Part shown: positions 25,517 through 37,151 of the stretch, piece by piece | How the letters are laid out: every line of letters starts with the position of its first letter | Numbering within the stretch: the first letter of the stretch is position 1 | NCBI GenBank assembly: GCA_947179485.1 | Contig: OX359247.1 | Coordinates: forward strand, 33,704,801 to 33,768,800 | DNA length: 64,000 nt | Source: Allacma fusca | Taxonomy: Eukaryota; Arthropoda; Collembola; Symphypleona; Sminthuridae | Direction: 5' to 3' | Program-made: the position numbers and the translations under genes | The notes under the pieces: model-generated | Databases searched by the model: none | Seen by the model: only the letters and a program-made list of their open reading frames with translations | Told to the model about the DNA's origin: nothing

Positions 25517-25750
25517 CTATAGTATAACTAAGACAATAACAGCAGCTCTTATAGGAACTTTCATGACTTCCGCAAGTATTTGAACAGTCGATATGCTATC
25601 CGAACTTTTGAAGACCTTTGTACTTCGGAGTACAGTAGTTTTCATCTTCCACAAAGCATTGATTTGCTCTCTTTTGATTGCTTTGTTTTGAAAATACGTC
25701 TGGTACTTTAGGGACAGTCCCGTGTTTTCACATGTACAGCAACTCAACCT
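25517..25750 (-). pseudogene. Orphan, decayed third exon of an ionotropic receptor
   Basis: The minus-strand reading TGLSLKYQTYFQNKAIKREQ followed by INALW parallels the start of IR-A exon 3 (VGLTQYYTRYFKQKVQRKGK then ENALKW), so it derives from the segment just before TM4. A stop falls inside what should be TM4. The upstream AG (CTCTACAG) gives the wrong phase compared with every intact array member. No first or second exon is found upstream before IR-B. I infer a remnant of a sixth array gene. Confidence 0.6.
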
Positions 25751-25871
25751 GTAGAGCTTTATGTTTTCTGAAACTTGTAGCAGAATATTTTTATTTTTCT
25801 CCAGTAAATTTAAAATTCAATTCACGGTGATTTGAAAAATATATAATGTTACGAAAACACAACTACGATCT

Positions 25872-26072
25872 GGGCCCTATTTCATAAACATTACAACTCG
25901 ACAATGACAATTTTACAAATACAAGATTAAAAAAGCAATTTATAATTAAGGACCGTGTATATGCTTTCAAATATGACTGAGGTGTTTATGAAACCAAATT
26001 TATAATGACAATTTACAATTTGTGACTTCTTACTTGTAATTGTCGGATTGTAAAGTTTACGAAATAGGGCCC
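25872..26072. mobile_element. 201-bp MITE with long terminal inverted repeats
   Basis: It begins GGGCCCTATTTCATAAACAT and ends with the near-complement TTTACGAAATAGGGCCC. The complementarity continues inward through the TTGTAA / TTACAA and CGACAATGACAA / TTGTCGGATTGT stretches. There is no coding capacity. No clean target-site duplication is visible, so the superfamily is undetermined. Confidence 0.75.
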
Positions 26073-26129
26073 TGCTCTCTAACTTCTTTTACTATATAGC
26101 ATGTTTTTCACTTGTTCCTGTCTCAATTA

Positions 26130-26530
26130 GAACATTTTTTAGTTTATGGAAAGGAGCATTCGTGGATTTTGGAACCCTTCCTTTGGTTTACAGATTCAGA
26201 GAGCCATTTAGATTACAGATTGTTGGGAAAGCTTTTTAGTTTACACATCAGGACAACTTTTTATTAGGTTATGGATTGTGATAGTTTTTAAATTAAGGAC
26301 AGGGAACACTTTTAGGTTACAGGTACAGGATTTTTTTACGGTACTGATAGATTGACCTATTAAGTTTAGGTAGAGGGGAAACTTCATAGGTTATGGAAAT
26401 TGATAGGTTTTTGTGTTCGGAATAGGCGAAACTATTTATGTTTTTCATATTAGACTGGAGATTTATTTTGGTTTTGAAAAAGGTTGTCCTTTAGTTTATT
26501 AAAGGGAATAGCTTCACAGGCTATGGAAGG
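26130..26530. repeat. Degenerate ~30-35-bp tandem repeat
   Basis: A loose unit of the form TTTTAGGTTATGGATT...GGGAAACTTT recurs about ten times with heavy divergence (for example near 26137, 26204, 26237, 26267, 26305 and 26381). It reads as an old minisatellite. Unit length and copy number are by-eye estimates. Confidence 0.45.
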
Positions 26531-28104
26531 GGATATTATTAAAAGAACACATAACAAACGAGAACTAACATAAATCTGTACCATGCACACTTGAAACAAT
26601 GATTTCTTATTACATCCAGAGCAACATAACATGAGAGCAAGGGACATGAGAAACGCGAACCAAACATCGTTACGTCGAGGATCTTTCAGACCCGTCGGAG
26701 AGCCAAAATTTCATATTTGGAGGACATACATTACTTACATCACCATTTTTTCCAATTGTTTACAACAACTCTGTCGTAGAATTAAAGGTCATTACGTTTC
26801 AAACATAGTTGTAAAATCCCTATTATTCTACAGATACATATCTATGTGTATATCTTTCACCTCAGACTCACAAATCGGACATACTACTACTGGTAAAGGT
26901 TGGTGGTTTAGAGGGGAACTTATATCCTCTACTACTGTCGAAGCTGACCTTTAAAAACATTTCTATCAGTTTCTAAGCCCTGGAGATATTTTAAATGTGG
27001 AAGCTGAATCAAGAGCTGAATAGCGTATTTTTCCTAAAATGTTTTCAACCCCGGAGCAAGAATAGTCATGTCTGAACTCATAGTCTATTATACATTTCTC
27101 ATAGTAATATTTTGCTCAAAATCTATTAACCAATTTCAGTACCTATAATCTACAGCAGTTTTGGTTAAAATCTAGGAGATGTAGCGAATTTATCTCTAAT
27201 TAAGAAAAAGCAAAGAGGGAATTGTTTGTGACTTTCCGAATCTATATATTTGTGCAGGTTTATCAAAAATAATCGCCGCTCCATTATTTTATTACCCCAA
27301 ATACACTCTTGAATAAAATCTAGAAGAATGAAAACATTCTGGCAGCGTTTGTCCTAATTATCGGTTGTGAAATGATCAAGTTTAAAATAAGCTTGTAGAT
27401 CAAGACCGCCAAGACGCAGCCCAATTGGTTGTGTATTAGCCTTAATTTATTTATGCTTATTTGAAATAATATTTTCCCCAATTTACGGAAACTAGAGTAG
27501 ACTTCAGGTTTTATTTTCAATATATTTTACAAAGAACACATTTACACAGTTTACGCATGCTGTCTTATCGGTTTCATGACTGTATTTGGCTCAGCTGAGT
27601 AACGCCCCTATAGTGTCAACGTATTCCATCTATGCCTCAGATATCTCTGTGTATTGTATGTATTTACGCTTACGTATGTATCTACACGAAAAAACATTTA
27701 AATTAATCACCATTATGACAGGGATTCATACATGATATCACGCGGTAAATTCATGCCCACTAATAAATAACCATGCAATGTTTGCACAAATATCTGTTTG
27801 CATGATTTGATGAATGCTCCAGATATAAGAAAATAGATATTTTATTCAAGTTTGATTCAAGTCAACGTAGAGGAAGTTCACACACACACACACATACGAT
27901 ACCTTATGTTAGCAAGTAGAGTACATTGTGCGCTGATGCATCAAACAATCTGTGTGTAGCATTGACTCTGATAAATATGATGGTTGCTCCAAACCTTGAG
28001 GGACACAAAATGCCCACGGGCCTGATCAAAGACCTGCCAATTCTAAAAATGTCATGGGAGCTAGATACATAATTTGAACTAGCAGATGGGTCAGATGAAA
28101 ACTT

Positions 28105-30417
28105 TCACTTTGCGAATTGAACTTTTGATTGTGTAAACAATTCTTCTGGACAGTTCTGGAGGCGATAATAAAGAAATTTCAATTTTCTAGCGATTCCGCC
28201 TGGGATAAAATTTTCTCCTTTTCGAAAACGATGAAAACAGGACCTCAAATGTGTACGACGGTCTGCTGGTGTATCAAATGCAATCACATGTACAATATCA
28301 GTATGTGCTTTCCAAGCATAAAACAGCCTTGCTATGGTCTCCAGAAGAAATACACTTCCAGCCAAGGTGCTACCAAAAAATATAATCCTCATTATAAGCA
28401 TTTCAAATTGCTTATTTAAGATAACTTCATGAGAATCTTCATTTCCTTTGTAATACGGCATGTTTTCGACAAATTTACGAGCATTAGCACGGCCTTTCTG
28501 TTTCATATCCCGTTTCGCAAGCGCATGGTACAGATGAGAGAGTCCAACACTGTTCGACAAACTAGTCAAGTAATTTAAAGGCTCTGGAAATTATATGGTT
28601 ATCCATTTACAATTAATTTTTGTTACTACACATGTAGTAATGTACAAATAATAGTTATACATTGCCCAAATCCTTACCCAGAAACATTGGGAAATATTTG
28701 CTAACCCCAAAACCAACAAACGCGTGGAAGTGGGCATCACGTGACTGGAGATACAAACTCTTTCCATAAATGTCAATCAGAAACTGGGTAGCAAATTCCT
28801 CAATAACGCTCACATAAGCCAAGCAGGCTCTGCCCTCCTGAAGTATCATTTGGTAACACTGGAACCAGAACAATAAATAAACCTTTAATAAACCAATTAA
28901 AATTAGCCCAGTTCCAAACATTCCCAACCAAATTTCCAAACCTCAGGTGAAATGTAATCGTATTCCACAACACGCCGTAAAATTTCCTGGCTCATCTTGT
29001 TGTTCGTGATTTTGAGGTCATTTTCCATAATACCTGTGTACAGGACTGCCCCCAATTGGTAGCTGGATTCTGAAAGCTCTTGGAACGTGGAAGGGATTTT
29101 TGAATACCGCGGGATAACAATGGCAGAAATTAAATTACATTTGTAAGCACAACTTAAAACTATTAAACTGAGGATCCAGAGCCCACAAAGAAATCGTGTC
29201 CGATTACTTTTCCATGCATTTCTTAGGCACCCGGTTTCAGCAACTTGATCCACAATGGGGTAAATAATAGCTCTAACAACGGATAAGCTCATTTTCCCAC
29301 CCTGACCATGAATAACCAGTTGCAAACAAAATACCATGACGCTGGCTGATATACAAAATGCAATCCATACCTGATTATCCAACGGATCTTTTAAAATAAC
29401 GAGTGAGTCAAATTTTATCTTTTTTGGCAAACCTATCACGAAAATTGCACTGTCATGAGCATATGGAGTAGAAAAGAGTATATGTTCAAGCTTGGATGAA
29501 GATGGTAATACGAGGGTTGCAATGGCTGAAGATCCTTCTATTAGAGGGCGCGTATACTCATCCCATTCTCCATCTTCATTCTGACCGCGTTGGGGTAAAC
29601 TAAAAACTGAAACGGGATCAAGCGTCGCATTCAATTTGCACAAAGCTTCGAAGAGCAGAGCTAAATTATCAACCACCCAGATTTTCCGGGTCTTCACCTC
29701 CTCAAATTCATTCTCACAGATGGGGCAAACGGAAACACTTACAGGACGACCTTGAAAATCTTCCCGTTTGTTAGAAAACACTTCGGGGCTCAATTCAACC
29801 TCTCCACCCTTTGAGAAGCCAAGAGTAAGAAGCTCTTCGGCAATGCCCGGGACTTGTTTTAAAATTACGATTTCCTTATCTTTTGGAATTAGAAAAATTT
29901 TATTGGTTGTTATTGTGGAAACTTTCAGAAATGACTCTATCAAGGTTATCTCGGTTATGGCGAAGTAAATATAAAATGGGATTCCTAAATGAGGCATTAA
30001 CTTAAACACTGCGGCTTGAAACCTTTGGAAATTATCATCTCTGCCCTCAGACAGGGATTGCCATTCATCACTGACTTCGACTAAAACCATAGAACAATGA
30101 TATCGAAATCTGATTGGATGGCTAATAGAATTCATAGCTAGGATATTGTACTGGTCCGTATCAAGCAGAAGATTTGTTGTATAGTGGAGATTCCTTTTTA
30201 AGGCTCCAATTTTTAGCATTTGATTTCTTGAATTTAAAAGCCAGTCGTTTATCAAGGATGTAGTGGAATTAGAGATAAAGACTGTTTGTGGAGAACAATT
30301 GAAATTATCAGATATTTGTGTATGTAGTTTTCGAAGAAGCTCTATATAGTTGGTCGATATGAACTTGGAGGAAGACAAAACTGAGACAACCATGAAGCAA
30401 AGTAGTCTGAGAATCAT
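28105..30417 (-). CDS. Divergent ionotropic receptor IR-B
   Basis: Exons 28942-30417, 28678-28858 and 28105-28583 give 711 aa. I start at the ATG at 30417 because it opens a signal-peptide-like leader (MILRLLCFMVVSVLSSSKF); an in-frame ATG at 30528 would add 37 residues in front of it. S1 carries CPICENE and EDGEWDEYTRPLIEGSSA. TM1 is QVWIAFCISASVMVFCLQLV, the pore segment YPIVDQVAETG, TM3 LWILSLIVLSCAYKCNLISA, and TM4 (exon 3) MRIIFFGSTLAGSVFLLE. Exon 2 opens CYQMILQEGRA as in its paralogues. The cytoplasmic tail after TM4 is the longest of the five (about 70 residues, Arg/Phe-rich). It is more similar to IR-C and IR-D than to IR-A or IR-E. Predicted chemosensory receptor; ligand unknown. 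Confidence 0.85.
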
Positions 30418-31061
30418 GTCTTTGGAAAAACAAAGGATTTTAGCAATCAAAAACGTATTATCCTGATTCAGAAGTACATGAATTTTTACGATACGAAACG
30501 ACACCAGAATAAGCCCAGCTTCCTTCAATACTTTTTCACGTTATGCTAAACTACTGACTCATGCTGTAAAGTGTTTGCTCATGTTTAATATTAAATCTTA
30601 TTTTTGCTCATTGACTGTAATACAGGATACGCCCAAATGTATATCAACCCATGAACCCGTCTGTTGTGTATAATAAATGTCTGGTAACATATTTATTGGT
30701 GCATGAAACTGTATGTACACTTGAAATGGCTGACAAAAACTTTTAAAAGTCACGGTACAAATTCATGATCGCTTTCTTTTCAACGTCCAAAAATGTTGCA
30801 GAACCAGGCTGCATTCCCAAGCTCGCCCTGAATCTCTTAAAATATTTGTCAACGAACAACGCAGGCTACAGAGCAATACGGGGAGTAGTGGGATGGAGTA
30901 TATCGTTGGCTGAATTCTAAAAAGTACCATTTTCATTTCATGACCTATGCTTTTTAAATGGGTTCGCAAATGAAAATGGTACTTTTTAGAATTTAGCCAA
31001 CGATATATTCTATTGCATAAAATTAAATGTGTTGGGGAGGTAAAAGTACATTACCATTACT
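30418..31061. other. Spacer between IR-B and IR-C
   Basis: Presumed promoter of IR-B and 3' flank of IR-C. The only structured feature is the fold-back element at 30900-31006. No further gene is seen. Confidence 0.5.
30900..31006. mobile_element. Fold-back MITE, copy 1
   Basis: Two ~39-bp arms (starting ATATCGTTGGCTGAATTCTA and ending with its near-perfect complement TTAGCCAACGATAT) flank a ~28-bp loop containing CCTATGCTTTTTAAATGGG. The same loop and inner arms recur at 45308-45405, which marks this as a dispersed repeat. Confidence 0.8.
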
Positions 31062-33805
31062 CTAGCTTGCGAAATATTCAGCTGGGAATGAATGCACCTG
31101 TATTCCTGAAGCTGTCTTTCGTGTAAGCTGCCACAAAGAAGACGATTTTCGCTCCACATAAAACTTTTCAACAGAATCTTGCCAACTCTTACACTTGTGG
31201 ACCAAATTCATTAAAACTTCTAGGGCAAATGCAATTCCAGCTAATAGACTGCCTGAAAGAATCAACTGCTTAAGAAATGTTTTATATTGCTCATTTAAAA
31301 CAGACTCTTTTTGATATCTGACGCCCTTATAAAAAGGTTTTTCAGATGCCCAATTTTTAGCATTGTTTCGCCCAATCATTTGAGTCCGAGATCTCGCAAC
31401 CTTACCGTACAGAATGGAGAGCCCTGAGCTTTCGGATAAGAGGATGAAATTATTTACTGATTCTGAAATAATTTCAATAATAATTAATTTAATAAACCAT
31501 TGTGTAATAATTATTATGAAATAATGGTTCAGCTTCAAATTTTATTAACTTGGTATCGGCTAATTACCTAAAAGACCAGGATAAAACTTGCTGACCCCTA
31601 AACCCAAATACCCATGGAAATGGGAATCAAGTGACTTGTAGTACATATTTTGTCCATAAATGTTAACTAGGAATTGTTCGCTGTATGATTCCAGCAAAGT
31701 TGAGTAAACAAAGCACGCTTTTTCTCCCTCGAATATCATTTGGTAGCACTACATGAAATGGATGAAACCTTAATGACAGTAATACATGTAAAACATGCAA
31801 GTTACATATATGTATGTATAAACAGGTGGTCCTATATCCTTTTTCTCCCTCCTGAACTATAAGTATAAGCGACAACAAGGCCAAATAAGTGATTTCCCCT
31901 TTTTTTAAGCTCTGGGGAGTAGATGTCCCGAAGATGAATTTGCGGCCAACCTTGTTCCCTGTTCTAACGGGTCATGGGCACAGTACAGACCTGCTGGTTA
32001 GCTCTCCAGAAAGTTTTTAGATTTTCTACAAATGAGCGTAAAATAAATTTCAGAAAACTTTCCCTGTGATCAAACATTTGTAATACCGACAGTCCCCAGA
32101 AAATTTCGACTTTGGTTCACTTTCCTGAGGATTGTGACCTCTACTTTTGACCTATTTCAACAATGAAACAACTTTCGAAAAATCTGGACAAAAATTTACT
32201 TCAGATTGGGGAATCACATGTTTTGTTATGTTGTCCCTTATAAAAGAGACCAAGGATATGGGACACCATGTACATACATGGAACAGAGAAGCAAACCTCT
32301 GGAGATATGTAATCAAATTCTTGCATCCTGCTTAAAAGTTCCTTCCCCATGGAAGTATTACTGCTTTCGAAGTCCATTTCCATAATTCCAGTGAAAAAAA
32401 CTGCTCCAAGTTCGTAATGAGATTTTGACAATTCCAGGAATGTTCTGGGAGGCATTGTATATTGGGGTATAACAATTGCAGAAATCAAATTACATTTATA
32501 AGCGCAACTGAGTACTATCAAGCTGAGGAGCCACAATCCTACAAGGAGCCTCACTCGTACACTACTCCATGCAGATTTCACATCACCGGAAATAACAGCC
32601 ATTTGGTCCAATATGGGTAACATTATAGCTGGTATAACTTGCCATTGGGTGGTTCTGCGTTGGGAATGAGTGCTCATAATCAGTTGGAATTGCAAGCACA
32701 CGATCATTGAAGCTATTGAAATTAAAAACGCTACCCAGACATTAGTTTCAAGGGGATCTTTCAGGACAATCAAAGATCCAGCTTTCACCTTTCTGGGAAG
32801 GCTCACCAGGAAAATGGCGGCGTCGTAAACGTAAGGTCTTGTGAGATAAACAACTAGGGATTTGGATGTGGAAGGAAATGTCATGGTTGATATAGCTGCT
32901 GATCCATCAATTAGCGGACGAGTGTACTCATCCCATTCTCCATCGTCGTTCCTTTCACGTGAAGGCAAGCTAAAAACTGCAACCAGTTCCAGTGTGGAGT
33001 TTACCCTGTTTATGACTTCATCAATAATTGCCAAATCAGGGCCTATCCAAATTTTAAGCCTTTTAGACTCTTCGTACGACTCTTCGCATAAGGGACATGC
33101 AAGAACGGCTACCGGTCGACCTTGAAAATCCTGCCAACCTTCCCAATGATTACAAAATTTTTCCATGCTAATATCAAAACTTTCCTCTTCAAAGGATTGC
33201 AACAAATAAACTTGATCAATCATTCCTGGGGTCTGTTTCAGCACATTGACTTTTCCTTCGTTCGGAATCACAAAAATTTTCCTGTGAGTTAATGCTGTTA
33301 CTTTCAGGAACGACGGAATTAGAGCTACTTCAGATGATGAAAAGTAAATGAAAAAAGGTTTTTCGACATTCCGCGTTAGTTGTAGCAAGTTTTCCTGGAA
33401 ATATTCCTGATTAAAATTATCCCCCTCAGATGTGGTATTTTTTGTCAACAAAGTTCCGATTTCGATGAAAACCAAAGAACAATGATACCGGAATCTGACC
33501 GGGTCCTCAATGGAATCCATTAGCGCGGCATTGTTTGCTTCCATATCTGTTACAATGACTGTAACGTAGTCATTAGACCTCTTTATGGAGGTAGCCAAGA
33601 TCCGATTTTGTAGAAGAGGAAACCAGTCGGTATTGGTGTGCATACCGTTGGTTGAAAAATGAAAGACTACTTGGGGTGTACAATCGTCAAAATTTTCGGT
33701 TATTTCAGCATGCAATCTTTCAAAAAGTTGGATATAAACACTTGGGATGGATTTTGAAGTTGATATGGAAGTTAAGAAAGCCAAGGAGATTATTACAGAA
33801 AACAT
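31062..33805 (-). CDS. Divergent ionotropic receptor IR-C
   Basis: Exons 32297-33805, 31568-31748 and 31062-31462 give 696 aa. The leader MFSVIISLAFLTSISTSKS is followed by IPSVYIQLFERLHAEITENF. S1 has CPLCEESYEE and DDGEWDEYTRPLIDGSAA. TM1 is NVWVAFLISIASMIVCLQFQ, the pore segment MLPILDQMAVISG, TM3 GLWLLSLIVLSCAYKCNLIS; TM4 in exon 3 is LILSGSLLAGIAFALEVL. The protein ends with a ~50-residue tail. Near-identical to IR-D in its leader, TM1-TM3 and S2, so a recent tandem duplicate. Intron 1 is longer than in the paralogues (about 550 bp). Predicted chemosensory receptor subunit; ligand unknown. Confidence 0.88.
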
Positions 33806-33966
33806 GACTGCAGCCAGTCAGAGTTAGTTGGTTATAAAACTGACCCTGTGTAAGACCCGTTAACTTCTTGATCTGGGCAATGGGTTCCTCACATAATTAC
33901 GTATATACGTGTGGAAATTCTTATCTGGGCTACTGTTTCTAGATTAAATAAACGTACTTGCTCAGA

Positions 33967-33983
33967 GTTCCGGGAACTCCCTT
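33967..33983. promoter_or_regulatory. Conserved 17-bp word upstream of IR-C
   Basis: GTTCCGGGAACTCCCTT lies about 165 bp upstream of the IR-C start and recurs exactly at 39594-39610 upstream of IR-D. It contains TTCN3GAA, the general shape of a STAT-type site. It may simply be residual duplication identity. Confidence 0.35.
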
Positions 33984-34290
33984 ACAGCTGGGTGGTGTGG
34001 TTCGTGTAGACATAAATATTGTCACAGATTTAGTACGGCGTAATTTATATTATCTCATGCAACACCCGTACCATTTCCGGGACTCGCCCTGTACTCTACA
34101 GTCGTGAATAACAAGTACCATTACTTACGTCAATCAACAATAAATTGTTAGGGGAATTGTTTTTGAACACTATATATGTATGGGATCTAACTATAAAAAT
34201 TCCTAACTTATAACCATTTGTTTTGGATACCCTATTTTTCTACAATCTGATAGTATTATCTGAGTGGGAGTTTGTAAGACTCAACCACTA

Positions 34291-34440
34291 GATTTTGTGG
34301 GTCTTGATCTCGTCAAATTCGTTCTAATACAGGTAACATGCACTAACAGGCACTTACGGGACCACGTTGAGCATCTTCTCGTTTGTTAGAAAATATGTAC
34401 GTTCGGAACTCAATTCAAACGTTACCCCCGAGGTTGTGCG
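34291..34440 (-). pseudogene. Decayed fragment of an ionotropic receptor first exon
   Basis: The plus-strand text GATTTTGTGGGTCTTGATCT followed by CGTCAAATTCGTTCT tracks IR-B around 29681-29725, and ATCTTCTCGTTTGTTAGAAA tracks IR-B around 29757-29777. The minus translation ends ...GVTFELSSERTYFLTNEKM, matching IR-B GGEVELSPEVFSNKRED. The CPxC region is disrupted. Nothing of exons 2 or 3 is found nearby. It is a remnant of a receptor lost between IR-C and IR-D. Confidence 0.65.
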
Positions 34441-34533
34441 ACATATGATTATTTTTATTGACATCGTTTCCTCCTGCAGCATTTTTATTTCCGGTATTGC
34501 GGGAGAAATGTCAGATGTGCAGGAGGAAAGAAA

Positions 34534-34632
34534 ACATACATATATGGTCGCTGAAGATGCAAAATGGTCTACGTGCGAATGTTTTTGTATAGCATTTAAA
34601 CCATTTTGCCTCTTCAGCGATTGTACATATGC
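34534..34632. repeat. Small fold-back (35-bp arms)
   Basis: The arm containing GGTCGCTGAAGATGCAAAAT pairs with CCATTTTGCCTCTTCAGCGA across a ~29-bp loop. No target-site duplication is clear. It could be a MITE or a decayed fold-back. Confidence 0.6.
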
Positions 34633-35394
34633 CCGTATATGCACTGTTTAAAATACAGTAGTCATGCGCATTATTACAGTTGTCCGAATGTGGGCATACA
34701 ATTTTTATGAAAGCTGCCACAGCTGAATCTCATTTTAAAAAATGTTCGAGTACTATTGATATGTAGAGTACAAAAGGGTACGTTCATGTTAATATTATTT
34801 CTTTTATCATAAATAAGTACAAATATAGATAGTCCCAGGGTACTAACTGTATCATTGGTAAGAGACTTATCGTTAGTGTTATTTTTTATTGTAACCAATT
34901 ATTATTAACTGTGAAGCAAGATTGAAATTACAAAATTACTTCCAGGAGGACCGCCATAACTATACAGTATTTGTATCTTACCTTACTTGATACCAACATA
35001 CATAGGGGTTTCGGCTACAAAAGTAAATTTATTTATAATTTATGTAATGTGGTTTTCCGTCTGAGTAGTATAATCAGTAGATATATTACAACGTCAGCTA
35101 AACAGAACTAACGAGTTTAACTCCTCGTAACTTAGAAGGGAATCTCTCGGGGTGGATACCGTGGATGGAAATGAAACTTTGTGTGAGGACAGGGCCTTGG
35201 TCCAAAACTTAAACCCACAAAATAGTTCAGGCCCAAGGTTGCGTGAGAGTTTAAATTTCATTTTTTATCGGAGAGGACGGACTGGGAACCACGTCTCAGT
35301 TTAAAATTTGCATTTTAAATTCCATAACAAATTTCAATTTTCGAATTTCGAGACATATGTATGTGCATACGTAAACTTGGCATAGGCTAAAATC

Positions 35395-36170
35395 AGCCAC
35401 AAAGACCCCCGGTTTGAACCAAATTTATTTCCAGAAATTCTGAAAAATACTTCATTGACATTGGTCAATACTTAGTCACAAGGTCAAGAAGCGACAAGGA
35501 AAGTTGTTTTTACCAGAATTTTAATTTCGTCAATTTAAGATTTTATTTATTTAATTTTATTTATGAAAACATTTGTCGAGCTATAACTCAGGTCTCTACG
35601 TTGAGATTTGTGGACATGACCTAAATGTGTGAGGATGAAGTAATGGAAAATACTAAAAATATTTTATAGCAACTCTTTAAAGCGAATCTTAAACTTTGCT
35701 ACACAAATTTAAGTTTTCAGACCGAAAAAAACAGGAAGATGTTGTCAAACTCTAATGAATTCCAATTAAATTTGCTACAAACCCAGTTGTTCAACAATAT
35801 TTATAAACGTCTACCCATCCATGAAAAATGGCAAGAACATAAACTCCTCTCCGTAATTTCTTTACTTTGCTCTTTATCTTTAGCTTCAAGTTGAATTGCT
35901 TCAATCTTGCTTCGGCTCTTTTTCTTTCATGTCCACAACTATCAACGTAGAGACCTGCTCGCTGGAATTCCCTAATTCAAACTGGTGTCAACACAATTTC
36001 GGATTTTTTTACGGGAATCAAAAAATGAAAGAATTATTGACATTCTGGAAAAAAAAACTTTACTTCAAGTTTCTTCATACTGTGACTTCAAACATTGACC
36101 CGGCTCAAGGAGGTAAATTTTAAATTTCTGGAACCAAAATTGCTTTATCTGGGGAAACCATTACATCATA
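35395..36170. mobile_element. Long inverted-repeat (fold-back) element
   Basis: The left half (TTCCAGAAATTCTG... through CTCTACGTTGAGATTTGTGG) is roughly reverse-complementary to the right half (CACAACTATCAACGTAGAGA ... AAATTTCTGGAA). The best block is 35594-35618 against 35931-35957. Divergence and small indels show it is old. No transposase is present. Ends are estimated to within about 20 bp. Confidence 0.6.
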
Positions 36171-37151
36171 AGTCGCTTCTTCTTGTGAACTAGGGGGGAC
36201 AAGAAATGATTGTGGCCACCCTATACATACAAAATGATAAAAACAGAATTTTAATTGATCTGTAGTGATTTCTTACTTATTTAAATTTTGTCTTACTTAT
36301 TTGGTACTACTGAGGGGGATTTTCGACTTACTAAGACTTAAACTCAAATGAATCTCTATAAAATTTAAAACAAGTGAATCCTTCCGAAATATTTTTATGA
36401 GAGACAGAACGTCCATGAAGAAAGCAACGTCAGAAAATGTTTTTTTCGTACCTTTGTCACTTTCATTTCTAAAAAGATAATTTCTCCAACCTAGCTATGA
36501 AGCAAGTTATCCCAGTTAGCACCATGTTTATTGAATCATATACGAAGAAACCACTTCAGACCACTAATTATCAAATAGATATCCAGAAATGTGGTTAGAG
36601 CAATATTATACCAACAGTGTAAAAGTTTATATGTATATGTTTGTACGTAAATGAATTTGACCACAAACGTTGTAATGCACTTGGATGTGTCAAAATTTTA
36701 ATGATCACTCGTGAATGCTCACTGGTAGGCATTTATAAACATTTTTGGGTGTATGTATATGTAAACGTATAGTTGCTATCTTATGTGATATGACTTAATA
36801 ATAACTTACTTAATAATGCCACATGCCACGACACACCACCATAATTTGATTCCTGAGGTTGTAGCTAATTTTTTCCAAATTGTCAAGCATTTTGTTCATT
36901 GGCGTAAATTAATTTTTGGAGACACGAATGGAATCCAAAGTCACGTTTTGAAGGATATTAAAAGTAATTTTATTTTTATTTTCACACAACATTTGTTCCA
37001 GGTTATATTTCAACACTCGTCTTTAAGATAACAATTCTGAGATAAATACTAACAGACAAATAAGCAGACATTTACAAACGGACCTCCAGTGTAAATTTAA
37101 CTGAACAAGGGTAGTTTATTTTGAATGAAGAAAAACTAAGGTCATTACATT

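Larger units (their letters stand above)
23533..28104. other. Spacer between IR-A and IR-B with repeats and an IR relic
   Basis: This holds a possible inverted-repeat element (24357-25456), an orphan receptor exon (25517-25750), a 201-bp MITE (25872-26072), a decayed tandem repeat (26130-26530) and a CA microsatellite near 27880-27896. The remaining open frames (24897, 26631, 27320) show no domain. Confidence 0.55.
33806..37151. other. Spacer between IR-C and IR-D with relics and fold-backs
   Basis: Contains the IR-C promoter, a decayed receptor fragment (34291-34440), a small fold-back (34534-34632) and a long inverted-repeat element (35395-36170). The stretches 34640-35390 and 36171-37151 show only short frames without domains. 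Confidence 0.5.

Noticed and set aside
30418-30528. N-terminal extension of IR-B from an upstream in-frame ATG
   Set aside because: It would place 37 residues ahead of a typical signal peptide; the ATG at 30417 is preferred.
32862-33125. 87-aa plus-strand frame
   Set aside because: Antisense shadow of the S1 region of IR-C.
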